DNA of 64,000 nt, taken from CAWAND01 sp963797485. Lineage in GTDB: Bacteria; Chloroflexota; Anaerolineae; Anaerolineales; E44-bin32. The first letter of the stretch is position 1. Every line of letters starts with the position of its first letter. The position numbers were made by a program, and so were the translations under genes. The DNA lies in the NCBI GenBank assembly GCA_963797485.1, contig CAWCPF010000002.1, positions 372,001-436,000 of the forward strand. Reading direction: 5' to 3'. Below, in pieces: positions 53,189 through 61,504 of this stretch. The notes under the pieces were generated by a model. It saw only the letters and a list, made by a program, of their open reading frames with translations. It was not told where the DNA came from and searched no databases.

Positions 53189-53908
53189 TCACCAGATGTA
53201 CGGCACCAGCCGGTAGCGCACTTGCTGCATGTAGTCGGGGTAGCCGGCGAGATCGCGCCGCAGGGTCTTCTCTTCTTCTAGGATGCGGAAGACCAGCACT
53301 GGCACGGTCAATGTCATGACCGCCAGCCCCCACCACGAGCCCAGCGCCGGCGGGATGCCCAGGACCATCACCAGCATCCCGGCGTACATCGGGTGCCGCA
53401 CCACGGTGTAGGGCCCGGTGCTGATCACCGTCTGGCCTACTTCCACCCGGATGGTGGAGGCGCTGTAGCTATTCACCTGCAGCACGCGCAGGGCGATCAT
53501 CAGCCCGCCGAACACGAGTAGGTCGCCGGCGATCGAGACCCAGGCCGTGGTCTGCGACCAGCCGAAGCGTTGATCGAGCGCACAAAAGACCAGCACGGCC
53601 AGGATCGCCAAGCCGATAAGCAGCACGATGACCTTCTGGGCGGTGGACTGCTCGGCGCCGGGCCCGGCTTGCAGGCGGCGCTCCAAGAGGGCAGGGTCCC
53701 TGAACACCATGTACAGGCCCAGGATGTTAACCGAGGTCATGAAGACGACGATGAAGACCCAGGCCTGCCAGTAAGCCAGCGTCCAGGCGGGGATGAACAG
53801 CACCACCCCCAACGCCACGGCGCCGATGACAAACGTCCTGAGGGTGGGCAGAATGACGCCGCGAACCGTGGTGGGGATTCGACTGGGTGTTGGGCCGGGC
53901 GCGGTCAT
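53189..53908 (-). CDS. Isoprenylcysteine carboxyl methyltransferase-like membrane protein
   Basis: This 239-residue protein with five or six membrane segments is of the ICMT/phospholipid methyltransferase group. The SAM-binding signature is TGPYTVVRHPMYAGMLVMVLG (as two conserved blocks) and the C-terminal RILEEEKTLRRDLAGYPDYMQQVRYRLVPY has the typical EExxL...Y..Y pattern. Bacterial members methylate unknown small molecules or lipids. Start ATG 53908 (MTAPGPTPSRIP); the longer frame upstream overlaps the GT39-like gene. It follows that gene after 28 bases, so co-transcription is likely. Confidence 0.87.
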   Translation of the reverse strand: MTAPGPTPSRIPTTVRGVILPTLRTFVIGAVALGVVLFIPAWTLAYWQAWVFIVVFMTSVNILGLYMVFRDPALLERRLQAGPGAEQSTAQKVIVLLIGLAILAVLVFCALDQRFGWSQTTAWVSIAGDLLVFGGLMIALRVLQVNSYSASTIRVEVGQTVISTGPYTVVRHPMYAGMLVMVLGIPPALGSWWGLAVMTLTVPVLVFRILEEEKTLRRDLAGYPDYMQQVRYRLVPYIW

Positions 53909-53936
53909 AAGTGGTTTCTTTCGAGGCCGCCGGCTC

Positions 53937-56900
53937 TCAACTGCCCGGCGAGGCCGCCCCGCACACGCCCGGATCGAAGCGCTGCAGGCGGTTGTTGCCG
54001 GTGTCCACCACCCAGGCGCGGCACTGGGCATCAAACTCGATGCCGGTGGGCAGGTTGAGCTGGCCCGGCCCCTGGCCGTAGTCGCCCCAGGCCAGGGTGA
54101 ACTGGCCGTCGGGGTCAAAGCACAACACCCGGTAGCCCTCCGCGTCTGTGGCGCACACGTGCCCGTCGGGCGAGGCGGCCAAATAGGGCTTGTTGTCCAG
54201 CGACTGGCCGAACCAGGCCTCCAGCGGCCACTGGTCGACCGGGTCAAACTGGTTGGGCGCGGTCTCGGCAAAGACCTGGATGCGCTGGTTCCAGGTGTCG
54301 GCCACGTACAGCCGGCCGTCGGCGTCCATGGCCAGCCCGACCGGCTCCTCGAACTGGCCCAGGTCGATACCCTGTGTGCCAAACGACCCCAGCGGGCGGT
54401 CCTGGCTGTCGAAGAACCCAATGCGCTTGTTGCCGGTGTCGGAGACGAACACCCGGCCCTTGGAGTCCACCAGCACGTCGCGCGGGCCCCAGAAGGCGGT
54501 CGGCGACTCGGCCTGGCCAAAGGTCCCGAACATGCCCAGCGGCTGGCCGTCGGCGGTGAAATGCTGGATGCGGTGGTTCCACGTGTCGGCCACGTACACC
54601 GTGCCGTCCGGGGCCACGGCCACGTCCCACGGCTGGTTGAAGGTCCCCGGCGGCGCCTGGTCCGCTCCCTGGCTCAGATCGCCCAGGGCACCCCAGGTGC
54701 TGATCAGGCTGCCGTCCTCGGCGATGTGCACGACCCGGTGGTTGCCGGTGTCGGCCACGTAGACCGAGCCGTCGGGCGCCACCGCCATACCGCGTGGCCC
54801 ATTCAACGGGATGGTCGCCTGGCCGAAGTCGGCTACGACTACGTCGGGGTTGAATTGGACCGTGCCGGCGGCATACGGATCGGTCTGCTCAGGCGGCGCG
54901 GCGGCCACCGCCGCCGGCCCGGCGTCCCACACCAGCGCCGCCACATCGTTGCGGACGTACAGGTGCATCTTGTTGGCCGGGGTCCAGTTGCGCAGCGAGA
55001 AGTCCTGGCCGGTCAGTGCGCCGTAGTCCTTGTAATCGCGGTTGAACCAGATCTGCCATAACGCCTGGCGGTACTGGGGGGACGAGAGCGCGTTCCAGAT
55101 GCGCGGCCAGGTCAGGTCGAAGTAGTCCTGCATCGGCCACCACAGCCGGTTGTACTCCAGGGTCTGATACTGGCCCCGCAGCAGCGAGTCGACCTTGGAC
55201 CAGTTCTGCTGCCCGGCCAGGATCACCGGGTAGTCGGCCAGCTGGCGGGTGGGGTTGTCCTGGTAGAACAGAGCATTGGGATAGTCGCGCAGATACCACC
55301 AGTAGGGGTATGAGGTGTCGTTGTCGTAGGCTACCTTGATGTCCAGCCCGCCGGTGGTGCGCTCCGAAAGGTCCTGGATCTCCGCCAGGGCGGTCTTGGG
55401 CCCGCGCGCCGAGTGAGCGTAGACCAGGAACTCGGTGGCCTCGTCGTAGTTGACAAAGGCGGCGCGGAAGGCCGCCCGGGCGGTCAGGAAGAACAGCACC
55501 CCGATGACCACCAGTCCGGCCAGGCGGCGAAGCTCGCCCCAGGCGACGCTCGGGGCGAGGCGCACGATGGCGGCGGCGGCTGCGGCGGCCACGCCCAGAT
55601 CGATGATCAGCCCGCTGCTCACCCGGAGCTGGTCCAGCTCCGCCCCGCTGAAGGGCGGGATGGCCCCCAGCAGCTCGCCCAACCCGCGCGCCAGCGCCAG
55701 CAGCCCAAACAGGGAAAGCCCGAGGATCAACCAGGCGCTGCCTTTGCGGAGCAGCTGCGCATCGAGGCTGTCAATCACGCGCCCAAACGCCCAGCCTGAA
55801 AGCAGGATCATGGGCAGGGTCAGATGCACGGTCAGCCAGGGCATGCGCTCGCCGGCGAACGAGAAGGCGACGATGGCGGTCACCGCCCAGTAGCCGATGT
55901 AGGCCAGGACGGGGAACGCCGGCGCCGGCGACCACGCCGAGGCGCCGGCTTCGTCGGACGGCACAGGCGAGGCTTCGATGGGGACTGGCGCCGGTTCGAC
56001 GGCGGCGGGATCGGTTTGGGCAGGCGCCGGCTGGCGACGCCAGGCCCGCAGCCCCATGATGCCGGCCAGGATAGCCCCGATGGCCGCCAGAAACTCATAC
56101 ACGGGGATCTGGACCAGCAGGTAGTAGTACAGCGGCTGGGTGCCGCGCTGGACGCCCTGCTGCACCAGCCAGTAGCCCAGCGAGCCCACCAGCCCGGTGA
56201 AGAAGCCGAACGGATGGGTGAAGAAAGTGGTGTAGAAGAGCGTGTACACGGCAAAAAACACACCGGCGGCGATTAGCCAGCGGCGCCAGTTCCAGGCCAG
56301 CCCGATCCCCAGGCTTATCAACCCCAGCACGACCACCACGGCAATCGTCTGGTTGAGCTGCGCGGGGTCGGAGTAGGCCAGCGGATCCCAGCCAAGCGCC
56401 TGGGCTGGGAGCGCCGCCAGCTGAGGGATGACCAGGGTCATGCAGATCACCAGCAGGTCGAGCGACGGGAAGTCGGTGCGCAGGCGACGGCCGAAATTCA
56501 GGATCAGCATGGCCGCCGCCAGGGCCAGTCCGGCCAGCCCGAGGGCCGCCAGCAGGATCACCCAGGGGGAGGCAGCGATGGTGGCGTCGGCCCCGGCCTC
56601 GGTGCGCAAGATGAAGAAGTAGCCCAGCGAGGCCAGCAATCCCAGAACCCCGATGGCGGTGCCGGCCAGGAAGCTCCATTTGCGGCCGGCACGTTCCCAT
56701 GGGCTGGAGAGCACTCGCCACACGAAATACACACCCAAGAACAGCGCCAACTGGCCCACCAGGATGAACGTGGTCTCTTTGGACGCAAACCCGAGCGCCA
56801 TGGCCAGGGCCACTATGTACAGGTGCCGAGGCGAGCGGCTCTCGAAGTAACGGAAGACGGCCCAGACCATGAGCAGGGTCTCGGCCGCCACCAGAGCCTC

Positions 56901-57350
56901 GTTGCGGGCGTAGCGCGAGTAGTACAGCAGGAAGGGCGAGACCAACGCCATGGCGCCGGCCACCACCGCCCCGGTGCGGCCAAGCCAGCGGCGGAAGAGC
57001 CAGATCAGGCCAACCGTTAGTACGCCGGCCACGGCGGCAGGGGCGCGGGCGGCGGCGTCGTTGTCGCCGAACAGGAAGTACGAGAAGGCGATCAGGTGGA
57101 ATTGCAGCGGGCCGTGGGACAGCGGATCGTGCTGGTAGCCCCGGCCCTGCTCGAGCAGCCACGAGAAGTACACATGCGTGGTTTCGTCGTGGCTCACCAC
57201 GCGCGCACCGAGGTTGATGAAGCGGGTGAGGACCGCCAGGACGAGCAGGCCGGCGAAGATGAGCTGGAGGGTGTCCAGGCTGAGCCGGCCGCCCAGCCAG
57301 CGCTCAAGCGGCGATGGGCTGGGCTCCGGGGGCTGCGTCATGGGTTCCAC
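53937..57350 (-). CDS. GT39/Agl23-like membrane glycosyltransferase fused to an NHL beta-propeller
   Basis: This 1137-residue protein's N-terminal about 700 residues contain some 12 membrane segments with the dolichyl-phosphate-mannose protein mannosyltransferase-like (GT39; TIGR03663 'Agl23') pattern. VVSHDETTHVYFSWLLEQG and HDPLSHGPLQFHLIAFSYFL include an acidic DE pair in the first extracytoplasmic loop, and YYSRYARNEALVAAETLLM follows. A soluble region comes next, then from about residue 840 six NHL-type repeats (for example VYVADTGNHRVV, VYVADTWNHRIQ, VFVSDTGNKRIG, LYVADTWNQRIQ) forming a beta-propeller. It would act at the outer membrane face. The donor and acceptor are unknown. The gene may be co-transcribed with the ICMT-like gene. 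Confidence 0.88.
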   Translation of the reverse strand: MEPMTQPPEPSPSPLERWLGGRLSLDTLQLIFAGLLVLAVLTRFINLGARVVSHDETTHVYFSWLLEQGRGYQHDPLSHGPLQFHLIAFSYFLFGDNDAAARAPAAVAGVLTVGLIWLFRRWLGRTGAVVAGAMALVSPFLLYYSRYARNEALVAAETLLMVWAVFRYFESRSPRHLYIVALAMALGFASKETTFILVGQLALFLGVYFVWRVLSSPWERAGRKWSFLAGTAIGVLGLLASLGYFFILRTEAGADATIAASPWVILLAALGLAGLALAAAMLILNFGRRLRTDFPSLDLLVICMTLVIPQLAALPAQALGWDPLAYSDPAQLNQTIAVVVVLGLISLGIGLAWNWRRWLIAAGVFFAVYTLFYTTFFTHPFGFFTGLVGSLGYWLVQQGVQRGTQPLYYYLLVQIPVYEFLAAIGAILAGIMGLRAWRRQPAPAQTDPAAVEPAPVPIEASPVPSDEAGASAWSPAPAFPVLAYIGYWAVTAIVAFSFAGERMPWLTVHLTLPMILLSGWAFGRVIDSLDAQLLRKGSAWLILGLSLFGLLALARGLGELLGAIPPFSGAELDQLRVSSGLIIDLGVAAAAAAAIVRLAPSVAWGELRRLAGLVVIGVLFFLTARAAFRAAFVNYDEATEFLVYAHSARGPKTALAEIQDLSERTTGGLDIKVAYDNDTSYPYWWYLRDYPNALFYQDNPTRQLADYPVILAGQQNWSKVDSLLRGQYQTLEYNRLWWPMQDYFDLTWPRIWNALSSPQYRQALWQIWFNRDYKDYGALTGQDFSLRNWTPANKMHLYVRNDVAALVWDAGPAAVAAAPPEQTDPYAAGTVQFNPDVVVADFGQATIPLNGPRGMAVAPDGSVYVADTGNHRVVHIAEDGSLISTWGALGDLSQGADQAPPGTFNQPWDVAVAPDGTVYVADTWNHRIQHFTADGQPLGMFGTFGQAESPTAFWGPRDVLVDSKGRVFVSDTGNKRIGFFDSQDRPLGSFGTQGIDLGQFEEPVGLAMDADGRLYVADTWNQRIQVFAETAPNQFDPVDQWPLEAWFGQSLDNKPYLAASPDGHVCATDAEGYRVLCFDPDGQFTLAWGDYGQGPGQLNLPTGIEFDAQCRAWVVDTGNNRLQRFDPGVCGAASPGS

Positions 57351-57456
57351 TGCATCGTCTCTCCGTCACCGGTTGAAACCGCAAAGGGGAAGTTTACACC
57401 TTCTCGAAGGGGATCGAGCGCCCCCTCCTCGCGTCATTCCTGACGGTCCCAGCCAC

Positions 57457-57630
57457 CCCTCATGACATTCCGAGCAAGGCGAAGCCGAGCGAGGAATCGC
57501 CACGCTGGTTCCCTATTGAGCTAGGTTCTTGGAAGCAATGCACCATAGCGCCTGACCAAGCGCCGGGACTCCGGTTGCCGCGCATCGGCGATCCCTCGGG
57601 CCCATGGCCCTCGGGATGACATGTGAGGGG
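57457..57630. mobile_element. MITE-like element with imperfect terminal inverted repeats (174 bp)
   Basis: The left end CCCCTCATGACATTCCGAG (57457-57475) and right end CTCGGGATGACATGTGAGGGG (57610-57630, read inverted) match over most positions with two extra bases. The interior has no coding potential. Such TGTCATTCCGAG-type elements are common intergenic repeats in bacteria. It fills much of the 372-base gap 57351-57722; no gene is seen there. Confidence 0.55.
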
Positions 57631-57674
57631 AGCGCCGCCACCCACTGGGATTCAGGGGTGGCAAACCGCCAACT

Positions 57675-57690
57675 AGTGACAGAATTCACA
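57675..57690. promoter_or_regulatory. Dispersed palindrome (copy 7, one mismatch)
   Basis: AGTGACAGAATTCACA matches TGTGA-N6-TCACA with one mismatch and has the AAATT flank of other copies. It lies just after the MITE-like element and 33 bases beyond the stop of the response-regulator gene. Confidence 0.55.
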
Positions 57691-57722
57691 AATTGAAGGG
57701 GAACGGTCAGGCGGTCGGCCGG

Positions 57723-58668
57723 CTACTCGGGCCAGGCCAGGAGCAGTTCTTCGCCGGCGGAGATGCGTTTGCCGCCGGCCTGCTTGGCCTCGTACAGCGC
57801 CTGGTCGGCTTCGTACAGCAGGTCTTCGGTGGACGAGATGGCGGGACCCCACTCGACCACCCCCAGGCTGAACGAGATCGTGTCGTCGCCGTAGGCCAGG
57901 TCCTGACAGCGGGCGGCGATGCGCTCGGCCAGCACGGTGGCGTCCTTGAGGTTGGCTTCGGGTAGCAGGATCAGGAACTCGTCTCCGCCGTAGCGCACGG
58001 GGATGTCGATCTTGCGGATCTGGTTCTGAATCACCCGGGCGACCCGGCGGAGCACCTCGTCGCCTGCTTGGTGACCGTAGGCGTCGTTGATGTGCTTGAG
58101 GTTGTCCAGGTCGATCATGATCGTCGACAGGCTGCGGCCGTAGCGGCGGACGCGCTCGAGCTCGAGCTCGAGCTCACTGTCAAGCTTGCGCCGGTTGAAC
58201 AACCCGGTGAGGGCGTCGGTGATCGCCAGGCGTTGGACCTCGGTGAACAGGCGCCGGTTCTCGCGCAGCAGGCCGCGGAAGGTGACGGCGCGGCGCAGGG
58301 ACAGGTCGAAAGCCTCGAGCGAGTTCGAGCGGCTTGACCAGGTAGTCATAGGCGCCGGCGCGCAGCGCCTCGATGGCGTTGTTGACCGTGGCATACGCCG
58401 TCATGACGATCGCCTGCAGGTCCGGATCGCGCTCGCGGCCGCGCTTGAGCACATCCAGGCCGGAGGCCCCGGGCATGTAGATATCGACCACCAGGATCTC
58501 ATAGTCGTTGGCCCCGACCGCCGCCATCGCCTTCTGGCCGTCGGAAGCCTGTTCGACCTCGAGTCCCAGGCGCTCGGCCCGGCGCGCCAGCAGGCGGCGA
58601 AACTCCTCCTCATCATCGGCGATGAGGACCCGCCCGGTGAGTTGAATGTCTTGGTTGGCGTCCGTCAT
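57723..58668 (-). CDS. Response regulator-diguanylate cyclase (REC-GGDEF), one frameshift
   Basis: This c-di-GMP-synthesising response regulator has about 314 residues. The receiver has acidic pocket IADDEEE, phospho-acceptor Asp in ILVVDIYMPGASGL, Thr in VMTAYATV and Lys in YLVKPLE. A coiled linker LLRENRRLFTEVQRLAITD leads to a GGDEF domain with TDALTGLFNRRKLD, MIDLDNLKHINDAYGHQAGDE, intact RYGGDEFLIL and RxxD inhibition site (RKID). The frame breaks near 58320-58326; removing one base joins YDYLVKPLE to LEAFDLSLRRAVTF. The full length is normal, so a sequence error is likely. Confidence 0.9.
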
Positions 58669-58901
58669 GGCGTCCTAACCGGCCGAATCAGCTGCACGCG
58701 GGGCCGAACACCCCGGCACCGGCCTTGCTGGCCGTCCGCTTCGGTTGAGTCGTGTCCACCGGAGAACAATTACGCTCGTGATAGGCTGGCCTCTCGGCCC
58801 GGGACCCGCGCAGCCACGCCCGGCCCCCCTGCCGCCACGTGATTGCCTATTATGGCCTAACGCCCAGCGGAAGTCCAGCCGCGGAATACCTTCGGGGGCC
58901 G

Positions 58902-59297
58902 TCAATCAGCCGGCGGTCGGCTCCCGCCCGAATCCGGCGGGTGCACGTCGGGGCCGGTCGGCCCCAGCCGGTCGGCGAGCTTCCCCAGCTCTGCGTTGGC
59001 CTGCCTGAGCACGCGCAGCAGCTCCTGGCGGGTCTTTTCCTCCAACTCGCCGCTCTGCACCCGGCGTCCCAGGTCTTCCAGGCCGCTCTTGAGCTGGGCG
59101 CCGGCGTCGCTCTGTTCGAAGTCCTGGGCCATCTGGTCTAAACCCTGGCGCATCGACTCCAGCCCGGCTTCGAGGTCGGCCTGAAGCAGGTGCCGGCCCG
59201 GGCTCTCCCAGGCCGCCTGGATCGCCTTGCGCAAATTCGCCGTCAACTGTCGGAACTCGTCCTCCAAATCGGAGTTACCCATGGGCTGCTCGGACAT
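58902..59297 (-). CDS. Small helical coiled-coil protein of unknown function
   Basis: This 131-residue acidic protein is predicted almost wholly helical (LEDEFRQLTANLRKAIQAAW, LLQADLEAGLESMRQGLDQM, LEEKTRQELLRVLRQANAEL), ending in a disordered Pro/Gly/Ser-rich tail. It resembles short uncharacterised bacterial proteins with a W-rich ESPGRH segment, but no named family was identified. ATG 59297 is preceded by GAGGAGGGATC, a strong ribosome-binding site. It stands alone, with 233 bases without features to the regulator gene and 132 to the hydrogenase genes. Confidence 0.65.
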   Translation of the reverse strand: MSEQPMGNSDLEDEFRQLTANLRKAIQAAWESPGRHLLQADLEAGLESMRQGLDQMAQDFEQSDAGAQLKSGLEDLGRRVQSGELEEKTRQELLRVLRQANAELGKLADRLGPTGPDVHPPDSGGSRPPAD

Positions 59298-59429
59298 GAT
59301 CCCTCCTCGGACACGGGACACGGCACCCAAATCAAGCTGAACACATTGCCTGTATCTTAGCGGAAATTGGCGCCCAGCCTGCGTCGAATTGCCGACGGCC
59401 GGATCACACGCTGTCAGATGAGAGGCGCC

Positions 59430-60710
59430 TCAGCGTTCGAGCTTTAAGGTCAGAAAATGCGTCGAGCACGAGATGCACGGATCGTAGGTGCGGATCAGGC
59501 TCTCGCACGCCAGGCTGACGGCCTCGTCGGGCTCGTGGGCAACCGACGGCAGGAGTTGGCGCAGGTCGGCTTCGATGCGCGCCAGGTTTTGGGCCGTCGG
59601 CGGCACGATGCGCGCCGCCGTCACCAGGCCGGCGTGATCGAGCGTGTAGCGATGCAGCAGCAGGCCGCGCGGCGCTTCGGAGGCGGCGGCGCCTTCGCCG
59701 GCGCGCACGTCGATGGCCACCCGGCTCGAGCCGGCCGGCGCATAGGCGCGCACGTGCTCGGCGGCCTCGGCGTAGGCCTGGACCAGCTCAAGGCCGCGGA
59801 CCAGCAGCGCCCGATACGGGTTCTTCAACGGCGGCTCGAGCCCGAGGCGGTCGGCCACGGCGCGGGCTTCGGGGCGGAGCTGCTCGTAGTTGAGGTTGAA
59901 GCGCGCCAGCGGCCCGACCATGTACGGCTCCCCGTCCGGGCCGTGGCTGTGCAGGGCCGTCGAGTGGGCCACCTGGACCTCGAGGTAGCCGGCCTGGAAC
60001 TGGTCGAGGCTCAAATCGCCGTGCTTGGACGACCGCGGCCGGCCCTCCATGAAGGCGTATTGCTCCGCGTCATGCAGGGCCACCCATTCGTAGTCGGCTT
60101 CGAACTCGGGGAACTCGAGGCCGGCGGCCCATTCAACCGCCTCGACCGAGGCCTGCAAACCCCATTCGAGGTCGGGCAGCAGCCGGCGCAGCCGGTCGGC
60201 GTCCGGCCAGCGGTAGAAACCGCCGACGCAGGCGTTAACCGGATGGACCGAGCGCCCGCCGATGGCGCTCAGCAGGGCATTGCCGATCTTCTTCAACCGC
60301 AGCGCGGTCTTGACGATTTCGGGATGCTCACCCGCCAGCTCGAGCGCACTGTCGGCGCCCAGCAGGTCCGGCGCCTGCAGCATGAACATGTGCAGCGCGT
60401 GGCTCTCGATGTATTCGGCACAGTAAAACAGGCGCCGCAGGGCATGGATCGGTTCGGGCACGCTGGCGCCCAGGGCGGCCTCCAGCGCCAGCACGGAGGA
60501 CATCTGATAGGCGACCGGACAGATGCCGCAAATGCGCGCCGTCAGGTCGGGGATCTCCTGAAAGTGGCGGCCCTTGAGGAAGCCCTCGAAGAAGCGCGGC
60601 GGCTCGTAGATCTTGAGATTCAGGTCGGCGACCTCGCCGCCATCCAGCCGCACATACAACCCGCCCTCACCTTCGACTCGGGCCAGGGCCGGGACCTCGA
60701 TGGTTTTCAT
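59430..60710 (-). CDS. hydA: Group 3b [NiFe] hydrogenase/sulfhydrogenase large subunit
   Basis: This 426-residue catalytic subunit carries the Ni-Fe(CN)2CO active site. The N-terminal metal motif L1 is RICGICPVAY (about residue 60) and the C-terminal L2 is DPCISCSTHFLTLKLER, giving all four Cys ligands; no selenocysteine. Eight residues after the final His could be a short maturation peptide or uncleaved tail. Group 3b enzymes oxidise or evolve hydrogen with NADP(H) as partner and may reduce sulfur. The gene ends the operon hydB-hydG-hydD-hydA, overlapping hydD by four bases. Confidence 0.95.
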   Translation of the reverse strand: MKTIEVPALARVEGEGGLYVRLDGGEVADLNLKIYEPPRFFEGFLKGRHFQEIPDLTARICGICPVAYQMSSVLALEAALGASVPEPIHALRRLFYCAEYIESHALHMFMLQAPDLLGADSALELAGEHPEIVKTALRLKKIGNALLSAIGGRSVHPVNACVGGFYRWPDADRLRRLLPDLEWGLQASVEAVEWAAGLEFPEFEADYEWVALHDAEQYAFMEGRPRSSKHGDLSLDQFQAGYLEVQVAHSTALHSHGPDGEPYMVGPLARFNLNYEQLRPEARAVADRLGLEPPLKNPYRALLVRGLELVQAYAEAAEHVRAYAPAGSSRVAIDVRAGEGAAASEAPRGLLLHRYTLDHAGLVTAARIVPPTAQNLARIEADLRQLLPSVAHEPDEAVSLACESLIRTYDPCISCSTHFLTLKLER

Positions 60711-61504
60711 GAGTTGGGCTCCGGCTCAACCTGGACGAGTTCCCAAAGCGTCTGGAATCCGGGTGCCTGGTTGTTGACGTGCTGTAGCAGCCGCTGGATC
60801 TCGCCAGGCTGGCGCTCGGCGACGCGCAGCGGGCCGGCCATCGCCTCCAGGTTGGCGCCGGGCAACGGCCCAAAGCAGCCGTAGCAGCCGCGCCCAAACC
60901 CGGGGCACAGCGCGCCGCAGCCGTCCAGGGTTACGGGGCCGAGACACGCTATACCCTCGGCCACCAGCACGCACACCTGTCCCCGGCGTTTGCACTCCAT
61001 GCACACGCCGGTGCGCTCCAGGCTCGGGCGGCGGCACTCGATCAGCGCCATCAGCAGCTCGACCACCTGGGCCTTGCTCACCGGGCAGCCCCACAGCTCA
61101 ACGTCCACATGCACATGCGCCGAAATGGGAGTGACCGTGTCCAGCGACGTCAGCCACTCCGGATGTGGGTAGACCGACTCAGCCAATGGCTGCAATCCGG
61201 CCAGGTTGCGCAGCGCCTGGATGCCGCCGCTGGTGGCGCATGTCCCCAGGGCCACCAGCTTGCCGGCCTGGCGGCGGACCTCCTGGATGCGTTCGGCCTC
61301 TTCGGGCGTGCTGATCGAACCCTCCACCAGGGCGATGTCGTACGGCCCGGGCAGGACGGCGCGGCTGGCTTCCAGGAAGTAGGCGAACTGCACCTTGTCG
61401 GCCAGGCCCAGCAGCTCGTCTTCCAAGTTGAGCAGGGACAGCTGGCAGCCGTCGCAGGATGAGAACTTGTAGACGGCCACGGTGGGCTTAGGCGGGCAAG
61501 GCAT
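60707..61504 (-). CDS. hydD: Group 3b [NiFe] hydrogenase small subunit
   Basis: This electron-transfer subunit of 265 residues binds three [4Fe-4S] clusters. Proximal-cluster Cys lie in YKFSSCDGCQLSLLN, ALGTCATSGGIQ and LWGCPVSKAQ; other Cys are in GVCMECKRRGQVCV, IACLGPVTLDGCGALCPGFGRGCYGCFG. The DGCQLS motif typifies the group 3 small subunits. It starts one base inside the stop of hydG (TGATG) and overlaps hydA by four bases. Confidence 0.95.
   Translation of the reverse strand: MPCPPKPTVAVYKFSSCDGCQLSLLNLEDELLGLADKVQFAYFLEASRAVLPGPYDIALVEGSISTPEEAERIQEVRRQAGKLVALGTCATSGGIQALRNLAGLQPLAESVYPHPEWLTSLDTVTPISAHVHVDVELWGCPVSKAQVVELLMALIECRRPSLERTGVCMECKRRGQVCVLVAEGIACLGPVTLDGCGALCPGFGRGCYGCFGPLPGANLEAMAGPLRVAERQPGEIQRLLQHVNNQAPGFQTLWELVQVEPEPNS

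Noticed and set aside
59430..60710. Selenocysteine in the hydrogenase large subunit
   Set aside because: Both L1 and L2 motifs contain ordinary Cys codons (CGIC and CISC) in an unbroken frame.
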